DNA of 64,000 bases from positions 34,151 to 98,150 of the forward strand of contig NZ_RQTJ01000005.1 of the NCBI RefSeq assembly GCF_003858535.1, given 5' to 3'. A model generated the notes under the pieces. The model made no database searches, was not told where the DNA came from, and worked only from the letters and a program-made list of their open reading frames with translations. The position numbers were made by a program, and so were the translations under genes. The stretch's first letter is position 1. Every line of letters starts with the position of its first letter. Below, one piece after another: positions 63,771 to 64,000 of this stretch. This DNA is from Paenimyroides viscosum (GTDB lineage Bacteria > Bacteroidota > Bacteroidia > Flavobacteriales > Flavobacteriaceae).

Positions 63771-64000
63771 TTACTTCTTACTCTCGTTTAACAAACGTTT
63801 CATAATCGCCCATTGTTTTAGGGTATCACGGGCTTCTAATGCTGGGTAGCCCAACATGGTTTTACCGGCTTCTACATCGCCTGTTACACCAGAACCTGCA
63901 CCAATAACAGCACGATCGCCAATGGTTGTATGGTCTTTAATAGAGGCGCTGCCGCCAATGATTACGCCGTTGCCTAATTTAACCGATCCTGCCAAACCGC
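63771..64000 (-). CDS. lpxD: UDP-3-O-acyl-glucosamine N-acyltransferase LpxD, C-terminal part (runs off the window)
   Basis: The visible 76 or so codons show left-handed beta-helix hexapeptide repeats (VKLGNG VIIGGS ASIKDH TTIGDR AVIGAG SGVTGD), then the helical tail GYPALEARDTLKQWAIMKRL. This matches the C-terminus of LpxD from Bacteroidota, which adds the N-linked acyl chain in lipid A synthesis. The N-terminus lies beyond base 64000. A related hexapeptide acyltransferase is possible but the tail favours LpxD. Confidence 0.8.
   Translation of the reverse strand, partial: GLAGSVKLGNGVIIGGSASIKDHTTIGDRAVIGAGSGVTGDVEAGKTMLGYPALEARDTLKQWAIMKRLLNESKK

Overview
This 64 kb window is chromosomal DNA from an AT-rich member of the Bacteroidota, class Flavobacteriia (Flavobacteriaceae/Weeksellaceae-like; the genus cannot be fixed from sequence alone). 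The evidence is: two proteins ending in a type IX secretion (Por) C-terminal sorting domain, many SPII lipoproteins with short Bacteroidota signals, an S46 dipeptidyl-peptidase, TAnnTTTG-type -7 promoter boxes (for example at 12264, 30746 and 43367), little sign of Shine-Dalgarno sequences, and IS982-family remnants. I saw no rRNA or tRNA gene, no CRISPR array and no intact mobile element or prophage.

Layout. 1-4115: tail of a SpoU/TrmH rRNA methyltransferase, catalase-peroxidase katG, a rhomboid protease and a lipoprotein. 4148-4743: internally deleted IS982-like element. 4833-13403: S46 peptidase, a run of exported or lipid-anchored proteins of unknown function including an overlapping two-gene cassette (8805-12093), and a DUF4143 ATPase behind a 32-bp tandem repeat. 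13527-18654: unknowns, mpl, a beta-barrel protein broken by a stop codon, a DUF1287 protein and radC. 18742-22646: MacB/LolD-type ABC transporter with a His-rich loop, two tandem CxxC proteins, a YjjG-type HAD phosphatase and an exported protein, all tightly packed. 22890-29557: rarA, a second IS982 remnant, kbp-like LysM/BON protein, obgE, a CNNM/CorC-type protein, adk and hpt. 29582-33620: a T9SS cargo protein, then purK and purE with two paralogous ParE-type toxin-antitoxin pairs woven around them. 33627-36833: two inverted copies of a MITE-like repeat around an M3 peptidase gene and an exported unknown. 36842-46133: Na+/H+ antiporter, aldehyde dehydrogenase, a frameshifted DUF1801 gene, small cytosolic proteins, then a second T9SS cargo gene behind a lipoprotein gene whose signal peptide contains a G10 homopolymer (a likely phase-variable switch), a GHL10 glycoside-hydrolase-like lipoprotein, DUF1697 and an NlpE-like lipoprotein. 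46339-57811: XRE regulator with a membrane partner, family-2 glycosyltransferase, leucyl aminopeptidase, exported glutaminase, NERD nuclease-like protein, AlkB, several unknowns and a UbiA-like protein. 57919-64000: gcvP, repeat-rich DNA (110-bp tandem repeat and a 21-bp minisatellite), two disrupted genes and the 3' end of lpxD.

Most genes are housekeeping or envelope functions. The more unusual content lies in the simple-sequence and repeat loci and in five genes carrying frameshifts or in-frame stops. The best candidate for something undescribed is the poly-G-switched lipoprotein/T9SS operon at 41236-43222. Next are the duplicated toxin-antitoxin modules flanking purK and the ABC/CxxC cluster, which resembles zinc-responsive MacB-like systems.
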